From positions 1 to 5,151 of the forward strand of contig CAKSWM010000115.1 of the NCBI GenBank assembly GCA_934511545.1: 5,151 nucleotides of DNA. The letters are read 5' to 3'. The stretch is from an uncultured Oscillospiraceae bacterium. GTDB taxonomy: Bacteria > Bacillota > Clostridia > Oscillospirales > Oscillospiraceae. The notes under the pieces were generated by a model. That model did not search any database, was not told the origin of the DNA, and saw nothing but the letters and a program-made list of their open reading frames with translations. Positions 1 to 4,943 of this stretch are shown piece by piece; the stretch's first letter is position 1, and each line of letters starts with the position of its first letter. The translations under genes and the position numbers were made by a program.

Positions 1-1
1 C

Positions 2-673
2 ACAAGTGCTTGGTCAGAGCTTTATATGTACGCCTACCAGGGCGAAACCAAACTTGATACGGATTGGATATCCGACGATACCAAGGAGGACAGCTATGAC
101 TCCCTTGATATCCTGCCCGGAGCAAGCATCATCTGCTCTGAGGTATTCGCTCTTACAGATGACTCTCCATTGGAGCTGTTCATTTGTGAAGACTGGGACG
201 TCAACAAGATTGAATGTGCAAAGGCAGTCTTTGACGTTTCCGCCAATACTGCCGCGGGTATCGAAAACACTTTTGCCACTGTTTCTGACCCCACCTGGAC
301 CGACAACATGACCGATGAAGTCACATGGGAGGATCTCTATGTATTCATCGATTCCGCCGAGTTGGCCGACTCCTGGTCCGGTGAGGATGACCTTGTCCGT
401 ATCTACTTCAACTGGACCAACAACACCGACTCAGCCACCAGCTTCTGGATGGAGACCACCGTCACCGTATATCAGGACGACGTTGCGCTCTTCTCCGGAT
501 ATCCAAGCGAAAGCCTTGTCTCTGACGATTTGTATAGCTCGAACATCGAGCCGGGTGCATCCAAAACCGTCAGCAAGTGCTTTGAGCTTCGCAGCGATTC
601 TCCCGTTGTCGTCCTTGTTTACAACTGGGCAGCTGACGAATACATAGGCTGCACCTTCACTTTCAACTCATAA
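2..673 (+). CDS. Acidic protein with two tandem DUF5067-like domains (5' end outside window)
   Basis: The reading frame is open from base 2 to the TAA at 671-673, giving 223 visible residues. The ATG at 26 is probably internal, because the residues before it (TSAWSELY) already belong to the domain. Two copies of one pattern are visible. Copy 1 (from base 2) has TSAW, YAYQ, then LPGAS, FALTDDSP and an aromatic/acidic tail. Copy 2 (motif region from base 437, domain from about 335) has TSFW, VTVYQDD, then EPGAS, FELRSDSP and the tail. The order FxNxTN, TSFW, YQD, PGAS, xYxL is what I know from DUF5067 domains, which occur on secreted or lipid-anchored proteins of Firmicutes, have an immunoglobulin-like beta fold and lack a known function. 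The protein is rich in Asp, Ser, Thr and Trp, which suits an extracellular location. The signal peptide must lie upstream of the window. It is convergent with the minus-strand genes. The domain name is from pattern memory; the tandem repeat is seen directly. Confidence 0.85.
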   Translation, partial: TSAWSELYMYAYQGETKLDTDWISDDTKEDSYDSLDILPGASIICSEVFALTDDSPLELFICEDWDVNKIECAKAVFDVSANTAAGIENTFATVSDPTWTDNMTDEVTWEDLYVFIDSAELADSWSGEDDLVRIYFNWTNNTDSATSFWMETTVTVYQDDVALFSGYPSESLVSDDLYSSNIEPGASKTVSKCFELRSDSPVVVLVYNWAADEYIGCTFTFNS

Positions 674-688
674 TCACCTGATACGCAG

Positions 689-717
689 AAAGGGGAAGCC
701 GCTGGCTTCCCCTTTTT
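689..717 (+). terminator. Intrinsic terminator of the DUF5067-like gene
   Basis: A perfect 12-bp stem (689-700 with 704-715, core GGGGAAGCC/GGCTTCCCC) closes a 3-nt GCT loop and runs straight into T5 (713-717), whose first bases also pair with the A-run at the foot of the stem. It starts 15 nt after the stop codon. This is a textbook Rho-independent terminator for the plus-strand gene. Confidence 0.93.
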
Positions 718-757
718 CCCGTTTGTGCACAGTGTATCCGCACGGCGAAAATACCGG

Positions 758-786
758 AAAGGATGCGGCTCGGCGCCGCGTCCTTT
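758..786 (-). terminator. Probable terminator hairpin after pdp/deoA
   Basis: The arms AAAGGATGCGGC (758-769) and GCCGCGTCCTTT (775-786) pair around a 5-nt loop, 15 nt past the pdp stop codon. On the minus-strand RNA there is one C-A mismatch (positions 764/780) in a 12-bp stem. The following U-tract is poor (UUU, then CCGG), so termination may be incomplete. On the plus strand the same stem has a G-U wobble instead and is followed by a T-rich stretch, so it could also act as a back-up terminator for the convergent gene. Confidence 0.6.
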
Positions 787-801
787 AATTTGTATGTTTG
801 T

Positions 802-2121
802 TTATCTGACGACGCCCCTTATCAGAGGAGCTGTCGGTTTGGCCTCCGCTCCGATATTGAAGCACTCTCTGAGGTGTCCGCTGACTGCTTCGGCGTCTTC
901 CATGCTTCTTGCATGGATCTCCGCAATACACTCCCCGTCCTTCACGGCGTCTCCGCTCTTTTTGCGCAGCACTATGCCCACCGAGAGGTCGATCTCCTGT
1001 CCCTTAAATGTCCTTCCTCCGCCGAGCTGTGTACAGATGCGGCCGATATCGTCGGCTTTGATCGAGTTTACATAACCCTCCGTATCGCTGAGCAGGTCAT
1101 ACACCGCGTGAGCCTGCGGCAAAAGCTTTGTATTATCAACAGAATCGGGATCTCCGCCCTGTGCCGCGACGAACTCTTTGAGTTTACATAATGCTCGGCC
1201 GCTTGCTATCGCGCCAAGCAGTTTTTCCCTGGCATCGGCCTCGTTTTCGGCCTCTCCCGCCTCGATCAGGATATTCGAGCCAAGCGCAAGACATATCTCA
1301 AGTATGTTTCCGCCGCTCTCGCCGCGCAGAACGCTGATCGCCTCGCGCACCTCGAGCGCGTTGCCAATATTGTATCCGAGCGGTTCTTCCATGCTCGTCA
1401 CTATCGCAACGGTCTTTTTGCCCGCACTTTTTCCGACCTCGACCATGTCGCGTGCAAGCGCAAACGCCTCTTCCTCCGTCCTGCAAAAGCTGCCGCGTCC
1501 GGTCTTGACGTCGAGGACGATTATGTCCGCGCCCGCCGCGAGCTTCTTGCTCATGATGCTGCTGACGATCATCGGTCTTATGGCGACGGTCGCCGTGACG
1601 TCGCGCAGGGCATAGAGCTTCTTGTCCGCGGGGTCAAGGTCCGCCGTCTGAGCCGCTATCGCAAAGCCGACGTTTTCAACGTTTTCAAAAAACTTCTCGC
1701 GCGTCAGCTCGACCGAAAATCCGGGAAAGCTCTCCAGCTTGTCGAGCGTTCCGCCCGTAAAGCCAAGGCCGCGTCCGGACATTTTTGCCATTCTCACGCC
1801 GAGAGAGGCCACCAGCGGACAGAGTATCAGAGATATTTTGTCTCCGACGCCGCCGGTGCTGTGTTTATCGGCTTTTACGCCGGATATGGATGACAGGTCC
1901 AGCGTTTCGCCGCTGTGAAGCATCGCCATGGTGAGCGACAGCGTCTCATCCTTTGTCATACCGCGGAAGTACGTTGCCATAAGGAACGCGGACATCTGGT
2001 AGTCCGGGATCCGCCCCTCGGTATATTCCGTTATCATCCATTTTATCTCTTCATCGCTCAGGACTTCCCCGTCCCGTTTCTTTTCAATAAGCTCTGTCAT
2101 CAGCAAAGCAAACGCCCCCAT
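802..2121 (-). CDS. pdp: Pyrimidine-nucleoside phosphorylase (thymidine phosphorylase family)
   Basis: Cytosolic enzyme that splits uridine, thymidine or deoxyuridine with phosphate into base and (deoxy)ribose-1-phosphate for nucleoside salvage. At 439 residues it is near the usual 430-435. The family is clear: helical N-domain about 1-70; KHSTGG (86-91), phosphate site; SGRGLGFTGGTLDKLE (115-130), the family signature; ALRDVT with R173 and VSSIMSKK with S188 and K192, equivalent to the substrate residues R171, S186 and K190 of E. coli thymidine phosphorylase; VLDVKTG (202-208); C-terminal domain with EIDLSVGIVLRKKSGD (376-391). The loop after VLDVKTG reads RGSF, where homologues usually have AGAF or SGAF. 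An internal ATG at 2100 (MTELIEKKRDG) gives 432 residues and is an alternative start; neither start has a strong SD (GGTG before 2121, GGGGG before 2100). deoA is the enterobacterial name; the Firmicute enzyme usually accepts uridine as well. It has its own promoter. Confidence 0.97.
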   Translation of the reverse strand: MGAFALLMTELIEKKRDGEVLSDEEIKWMITEYTEGRIPDYQMSAFLMATYFRGMTKDETLSLTMAMLHSGETLDLSSISGVKADKHSTGGVGDKISLILCPLVASLGVRMAKMSGRGLGFTGGTLDKLESFPGFSVELTREKFFENVENVGFAIAAQTADLDPADKKLYALRDVTATVAIRPMIVSSIMSKKLAAGADIIVLDVKTGRGSFCRTEEEAFALARDMVEVGKSAGKKTVAIVTSMEEPLGYNIGNALEVREAISVLRGESGGNILEICLALGSNILIEAGEAENEADAREKLLGAIASGRALCKLKEFVAAQGGDPDSVDNTKLLPQAHAVYDLLSDTEGYVNSIKADDIGRICTQLGGGRTFKGQEIDLSVGIVLRKKSGDAVKDGECIAEIHARSMEDAEAVSGHLRECFNIGAEAKPTAPLIRGVVR

Positions 2122-2177
2122 TCAGGTTTTTTCACCATGTACGCCGGGCACGGACGTCAAAACATTTTTGTCCTTGT

Positions 2178-2206
2178 ATTATAGCATTATTCCGCGGGGA
2201 TTGCAA
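2178..2206 (-). promoter_or_regulatory. Sigma-A-type promoter with extended -10 for pdp
   Basis: On the minus strand TTGCAA (2206-2201, 4 of 6 matches to TTGACA) is followed after exactly 17 bp by TATAAT (2183-2178, perfect). TGC stands directly before it (2186-2184), making an extended -10. The start site would fall near 2171, giving a leader of about 50 nt before the ATG at 2121. The -35 and spacer lie inside the last codons of the upstream gene, so pdp can be expressed independently of it. Confidence 0.78.
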
Positions 2207-2738
2207 TCTCATCCGGGCTGATAACGGCATACCTTTTGCCCTCGATCAGCCGCTCTTCACCCGCCGCGATCCCATCCCGCCACGGCATGGCCAGCAGCGG
2301 CGGGCTTTCAAGGCTGACAAGCGTACCCTCCGGCACCGGAAACCATATCGTATCCGCCGTTCTTTTTTCTGTCTCCGGTTCCGGACCTGCGGCGCACTCC
2401 GGCTCCGGAGCACTCTTTTCCTCCTCCGGTCCTGCCGTCTCTCCGTCATCAGCCGCATCCGCCCGCGGGGCTTTTCCCGATTCCGCGGCACATACGATCT
2501 CGCCCGGCATCGCCTCCAGCGCGGAACGGCTGAAGCATTTACGCAGCCGCAGACGTCCGTTTTCCGGTATCATAACGCCAAGGCGGCCCTCGCTGCCGTC
2601 GGACCCGAAAACCGAAAGCCTGACAAGCCTTTCAACGTCCTCGCAGTCGGCTTCAAAGACAGTCATCAGCCCTTCTCTCCATACCGAAAGCGTTCCCTGG
2701 TTCCTGCCGTCTATAATTACCGGATATTCTCCATTCAT
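2187..2738 (-). CDS. Hypothetical protein with acidic Pro/Glu linker between two small domains
   Basis: I cannot name the family with certainty. The 183 residues divide into three parts: an N-terminal part (1-85) with beta-strand-like pattern (GEYPVIIDGR, LSVWREGLMTVFEADC, GRLGVMIPENGRLRLRKCFS); a low-complexity linker (about 87-128) rich in Ala, Pro, Glu and Asp, probably disordered; and a C-terminal part (129-183) with strands again (IWFPVPEGTLVSLE, KRYAVISPDEIAIPAE). No signal peptide or membrane segment is visible, so it is probably cytosolic. Similar unnamed proteins occur, as far as I recall, in Oscillospiraceae genomes. Start choice: a GTG at 2747 would add three residues but lies within the purine-rich Shine-Dalgarno sequence itself; the ATG at 2738 sits 6 nt after GGAGGGGGTG and is preferred. 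The stop codon overlaps the region of the pdp promoter. The start is preceded by a terminator-shaped hairpin (2739-2778), so expression may be conditional. Confidence 0.8.
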   Translation of the reverse strand: MNGEYPVIIDGRNQGTLSVWREGLMTVFEADCEDVERLVRLSVFGSDGSEGRLGVMIPENGRLRLRKCFSRSALEAMPGEIVCAAESGKAPRADAADDGETAGPEEEKSAPEPECAAGPEPETEKRTADTIWFPVPEGTLVSLESPPLLAMPWRDGIAAGEERLIEGKRYAVISPDEIAIPAE

Positions 2739-2778
2739 AAAAAACACCCCCTCCGCACAAGAATATGCTCGGAGGGGG
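2739..2778 (-). terminator. Terminator-like hairpin that overlaps the next gene's ribosome binding site
   Basis: On the minus strand CCCCCTCCG (2778-2770) pairs perfectly with CGGAGGGGG (2755-2747), a 9-bp GC-rich stem with a 14-nt loop. It is followed by TG and then T6 (2744-2739), and then directly by the ATG at 2738. The shape fits an intrinsic terminator for the secreted-protein gene that ends at 2826. It also fits an SD-masking hairpin for the downstream gene, since GGAGGGGG is that gene's Shine-Dalgarno sequence. Confidence 0.65.
2745..2754 (-). promoter_or_regulatory. Shine-Dalgarno sequence fixing the start at 2738
   Basis: GGAGGGGGTG on the minus strand resembles the anti-SD complement AGGAGGTG. 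From its TG end there are six T residues to the ATG at 2738. The in-frame GTG at 2747-2745 is part of this site and so is unlikely to be the start. Confidence 0.75.
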
Positions 2779-2794
2779 ATGATTATTCAGGCCG

Positions 2795-2812
2795 GTACGG
2801 CGGGAGCCGTGC
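2795..2812 (-). other. Small hairpin after the secreted-protein gene
   Basis: GTACGGC (2795-2801) and GCCGTGC (2806-2812) form 6 Watson-Crick pairs plus one mismatch or wobble around a 4-nt loop, 13 nt past the stop codon at 2826. No U-run follows on the minus strand, so alone it is not a terminator. It could protect the 3' end of the message after decay. Confidence 0.35.
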
Positions 2813-2825
2813 ACCTGCCGTTCCT

Positions 2826-3296
2826 TCAGCTTATCGTATACGAGCCGCGCACTATCACCTTGACGGTCGCCGCCGTTGCCTTGATGCCGTTTCCGCCGAT
2901 CGTGACCATGTAAAGGTGGTTCGTTTTCAGAGCGGAGCCGTTGTTCAGCGACGAAGCATCGGTCGTATCCACAAGTCCCGGGGAGTCGCTGGCCGAGACG
3001 CTGGCAGTTCCGATGCGCAGCATGATCTCGCACCCGACCGCACCTGTAAGCGTCTGTCCCTTGGCAAGCGTCACGACCGTGTAGGTACTCGTGCCGCCGT
3101 TTGAAGAGAGCGCCGTTTCGAGTTCATCGCCGAACTGCTCCAGAAGCTGCGGCGTCAGCGTTTTTTCAAGATAGCTCAGCGTGATGAGCGGATCGGAGCT
3201 CGTTCCGAAGGACGTTGCGGCATATGCGCTTACCCCTGCGATAATGACAACTGCAAGCGCTATCGAAAGTATCGTTATCAGCTTTCTGTTTTTCAT
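2826..3296 (-). CDS. Small secreted or membrane-anchored protein, family unnamed
   Basis: The 156 residues begin with a clear export signal: KNRK, a hydrophobic core (LITILSIALAVVIIAGV) and a possible signal peptidase site after AYA (residue 26). If not cleaved, this is an N-terminal membrane anchor. The mature part starts with a conserved-looking segment, GTSSDPLITLSYLEKTLTPQLLEQ (31-54 region), followed by a Gly/Ser/Thr-rich beta-type domain with TLAKGQTLTGAVGCEIMLRIGTASVS and TNHLYMVT. I recall the pattern SDPLxTLSYL followed by such a domain in unnamed secreted proteins of Clostridia, but know no function. The reading frame stays open upstream to 3371, but the ATG at 3296 is chosen because GGAG (3307-3304) lies 7 nt before it and the signal peptide starts there. 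It follows mazF by 67 bp and may be co-transcribed. It is not an antitoxin candidate, because it is exported. Confidence 0.87.
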   Translation of the reverse strand: MKNRKLITILSIALAVVIIAGVSAYAATSFGTSSDPLITLSYLEKTLTPQLLEQFGDELETALSSNGGTSTYTVVTLAKGQTLTGAVGCEIMLRIGTASVSASDSPGLVDTTDASSLNNGSALKTNHLYMVTIGGNGIKATAATVKVIVRGSYTIS

Positions 3297-3303
3297 ATGT
3301 ATG

Positions 3304-3309
3304 CTCCTT
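3304..3309 (-). promoter_or_regulatory. Ribosome binding site of the secreted-protein gene
   Basis: AAGGAG on the minus strand, 7 nt upstream of the ATG at 3296. It decides this start over the upstream in-frame ATG at 3371, which would put a polar extension in front of the signal peptide and overlap the end of mazF. Confidence 0.85.
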
Positions 3310-3319
3310 GTTTTCCCCG

Positions 3320-3344
3320 AAGAGCGCCATTTTGCGGCGCTCTT
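3320..3344 (-). other. Hairpin between mazF and the secreted-protein gene
   Basis: AAGAGCGCC (3320-3328) and GGCGCTCTT (3336-3344) form a perfect 9-bp stem with a 7-nt loop, 19 nt past the mazF stop codon. On the minus strand the stem is followed by CGGGGAAAAC rather than a U-run, so it is at best a weak terminator. It may instead be an mRNA-stabilising or processing structure separating the toxin from the gene downstream. Confidence 0.5.
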
Positions 3345-3363
3345 TGGAGAGTTTTTTCCTGTC

Positions 3364-3711
3364 TCAGCCAAGACCGAAGCTGACTGCGATAGCGTTATCG
3401 ACTTTGTTCATCGTCGGCGCATCCAGCCGCCCCATCTTATCCTTGAGTCTTGATTTGTCCAGTGTGCGTATCTGCTCGAGAAGAATGACGCTGTCACGCG
3501 ACAGGCCGTAGCTTTTGGCTCCGAGTTCGATATGCGTCGGAAGTCTCGCCTTGCCTATCTGGGACGTTATGGCCGCGGCAATGACTGTCGGACTGTGTTT
3601 GTTGCCCGTGTCGTTCTGAACTATCAGTACCGGCCGCATCCCGCCCTGCTCGCTTCCGACGACCGGACTCAGGTCTGCGTAATAAATGTCACCGCGTTTT
3701 ACGACGCTCAT
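3364..3711 (-). CDS. mazF: MazF/EndoA (PemK-like) mRNA interferase toxin
   Basis: Sequence-specific endoribonuclease of a type II toxin-antitoxin family; it cuts single-stranded mRNA and stops translation. The 115 residues cover the whole fold and follow the Firmicute NdoA/EndoA pattern closely: [21 protein letters not shown] (4-24), RPVLIVQND (26-34), [10 protein letters not shown] (40-49), LPTHIEL, and the highly conserved [12 protein letters not shown] (72-83). R26 and T49 correspond to the catalytic Arg25 and Thr48 of the B. subtilis enzyme, so it looks active. An ATG at 3720 would touch GGAG with no spacing; the ATG at 3711 has GGAG 9 nt upstream and matches the family N-terminus. It lies downstream of alr, as in B. 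subtilis, but the 95-bp gap has no room for the usual ribbon-helix-helix antitoxin gene. ndoA is an alternative symbol. The leader carries a large dyad and a possible promoter. Confidence 0.97.
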   Translation of the reverse strand: MSVVKRGDIYYADLSPVVGSEQGGMRPVLIVQNDTGNKHSPTVIAAAITSQIGKARLPTHIELGAKSYGLSRDSVILLEQIRTLDKSRLKDKMGRLDAPTMNKVDNAIAVSFGLG

Positions 3712-3720
3712 GTAAATCAT

Positions 3721-3793
3721 CTCCGATGAATGATGGTCGCCCGTAACATTATATTCTTATGTAGGGCGCTGTTATCATTCTCTCACATCGGAG
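3721..3793 (-). promoter_or_regulatory. Nested 73-bp dyad in the alr-mazF gap, burying the mazF SD
   Basis: Four pairs of arms nest in the correct order: CTCCGATG (3721-3728) with CATCGGAG (3786-3793), 8 bp; AATGAT (3729-3734) with ATCATT (3774-3779), 6 bp; CGCCC (3738-3742) with GGGCG (3764-3768), 5 bp; ACAT (3746-3749) with ATGT (3759-3762), 4 bp; the apex is 9 nt. On one side the first two arms are contiguous. GGAG of the mazF ribosome binding site (3724-3721) is the very end of the outer arm. In a message read through from alr the SD would therefore be base-paired. The function is inferred; the pairing is seen. Confidence 0.6.
3748..3753 (-). promoter_or_regulatory. Candidate internal -10 box (TATAAT) for mazF
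   Basis: Perfect TATAAT on the minus strand (3753-3748) in an AT-rich patch within the gap. No convincing -35 is present (GATAAC at 17-bp spacing, poor) and there is no TG extension. A start near 3741 would give a leader of about 30 nt that contains the mazF SD but only the 3' arms of the dyad. Confidence 0.38.
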
Positions 3794-3806
3794 GGCATTT
3801 TATACA

Positions 3807-4937
3807 TCAGTCGTCATATACTCTCGGAACGCGCGGGGAAACCGCGCACAGAAGCTCATAGCTTATCGTTCCGCACTTTTCCGCCAGTTCCTCGACCGGG
3901 ATAAAACCGTCGCCGTCACGGCCGAAAACCGTTGCGGTATCCCCGGCTTTAACGCCCGGAACATCGGTAACGTCCACCATGCACATATCCATGCATATAC
4001 GGCCGATCTGTTTGCAGCGCTTTCCGTTTATTAGTACCTCAAGTCTGCCGGAAAGACTGCGGTGCAGTCCGTCGGCATATCCGACCGGCAGCACGGCAAC
4101 GCGCATATCGCGCTGTGCGACAAACGTTCTGCCATAGCTTATGCTGTCCCCGGCTTTATGCTCCGTTATGACGGCTATGCGGCTGCGAAGCTGCATGGCG
4201 GGGCGCAGATCGAGCTGCCCGTGCTCCGCGGCGGGATAGCATCCGTAAAGCGCAATGCCGGGCCGCACCATATCCAGATATGTTTTTTCATAGTTTATCA
4301 TAGCTCCGCTGTTTGTGCAATGGCGGATTTCAAAGTGATGTCCGGTCTCGCGCTCAATGCGCCTGGTCGTATCCAGAAAGCGGTCAAACTGTATATCCGT
4401 AAAGCCGTCGCCGAATTCGTCCGAAACCGCAAAATGCGTAAAAACTCCCTCGTAAATCAGGTTCGGCAGGCCGACAGCCTGCTTAATCTCCCCGAAGGCT
4501 TCGTCGTCACAGGCGCGGAAGCCTGTACGTCCCATGCCGGTCTCAAGCTTCATATGTACCTTCAGCGCAAGCCCCGTACCCTCGAGCATACGGGAATACT
4601 CCCGCGCAGTCTGTATGTCGCCGACAGCCTGAGTTATCCTCAGCTCCGCAAGGCGCCGGGCGCACTCCGCCGGGCTGGGCCCGAGGATCAGTATCGGAAG
4701 CGTTATCCCGCAGGCGCGCAGCTTTGCAGCCTCGTCAATGCAGGCAACGGCAAGATAGTCGCAGCCCTCCTGTTCGAGCATCGCTGCCACCCGCGCGGCT
4801 CCGTGCCCATAAGCATCGGCCTTCACCACCCCGAGAAAACGACAGCCATCAGGCAATTGCGCGCGCATGTTCAGGTAATTATGCTTTATGTTCTCCAGGC
4901 TTATCTCCGCCCAGGTCCTTTTCTTCAGTTCATTCAT
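3807..4937 (-). CDS. alr: Alanine racemase, PLP-dependent
   Basis: Cytosolic enzyme interconverting L- and D-alanine, supplying D-alanine for peptidoglycan (and, in sporeformers, affecting spore germination). At 376 residues it is of normal length, with the N-terminal TIM-barrel and C-terminal beta domain. WAEISLENIKHNY (9-21) is the typical start. VVKADAYGHGA (37-47) carries the PLP lysine K39. MGRTGF (135-140) holds the arginine near the lysine (R137). HCTNSGAM (206-213) and RPGIALYG (225-232) bind the cofactor phosphate. SYGRTF (267-272) holds the second catalytic base Y268, and PVGYADG (284-290) and GRICMDMCMVDV (312-323) complete the active-site motifs. All key residues are present. The ATG is 6 nt after the stop of the upstream lipoprotein gene, with AGAGG in that gene's last codons as SD, so translation is probably coupled. 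mazF follows after 95 bp. Confidence 0.98.
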   Translation of the reverse strand: MNELKKRTWAEISLENIKHNYLNMRAQLPDGCRFLGVVKADAYGHGAARVAAMLEQEGCDYLAVACIDEAAKLRACGITLPILILGPSPAECARRLAELRITQAVGDIQTAREYSRMLEGTGLALKVHMKLETGMGRTGFRACDDEAFGEIKQAVGLPNLIYEGVFTHFAVSDEFGDGFTDIQFDRFLDTTRRIERETGHHFEIRHCTNSGAMINYEKTYLDMVRPGIALYGCYPAAEHGQLDLRPAMQLRSRIAVITEHKAGDSISYGRTFVAQRDMRVAVLPVGYADGLHRSLSGRLEVLINGKRCKQIGRICMDMCMVDVTDVPGVKAGDTATVFGRDGDGFIPVEELAEKCGTISYELLCAVSPRVPRVYDD

Positions 4938-4943
4938 ATTATG

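Noticed and set aside
1178..1615. Open frame on the plus strand opposite pdp (also 763-1191)
   Set aside because: It lies wholly or largely antisense to a well-conserved enzyme gene, is Ser/Ala/Arg-rich low-complexity, and has no known motif.
2155..2170. Two-codon frame ATG TTT TGA in the pdp leader (minus strand)
   Set aside because: No Shine-Dalgarno sequence in front of it, and such a minimal frame occurs often by chance.
2236..2913. 225-codon open frame on the plus strand
   Set aside because: Ser/Pro-rich translation antisense to the hypothetical gene and its neighbour; it crosses the hairpin at 2747-2778 and is explained by GC-rich codon bias on the opposite strand.
3297..3371. Upstream extension of the secreted-protein gene to ATG 3371
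   Set aside because: It would overlap the mazF end, put 25 polar residues before the signal peptide, and ignore the strong AAGGAG in front of the ATG at 3296.
3712..3720. Upstream ATG of mazF at 3720
   Set aside because: GGAG would touch the start codon with no spacer; the ATG at 3711 has 9-nt spacing and the family-like N-terminus.
3712..3806. Search for a small antitoxin gene between alr and mazF
   Set aside because: Only 95 bp, with no start and SD followed by a frame of useful length on the minus strand; the space is taken by the dyad.
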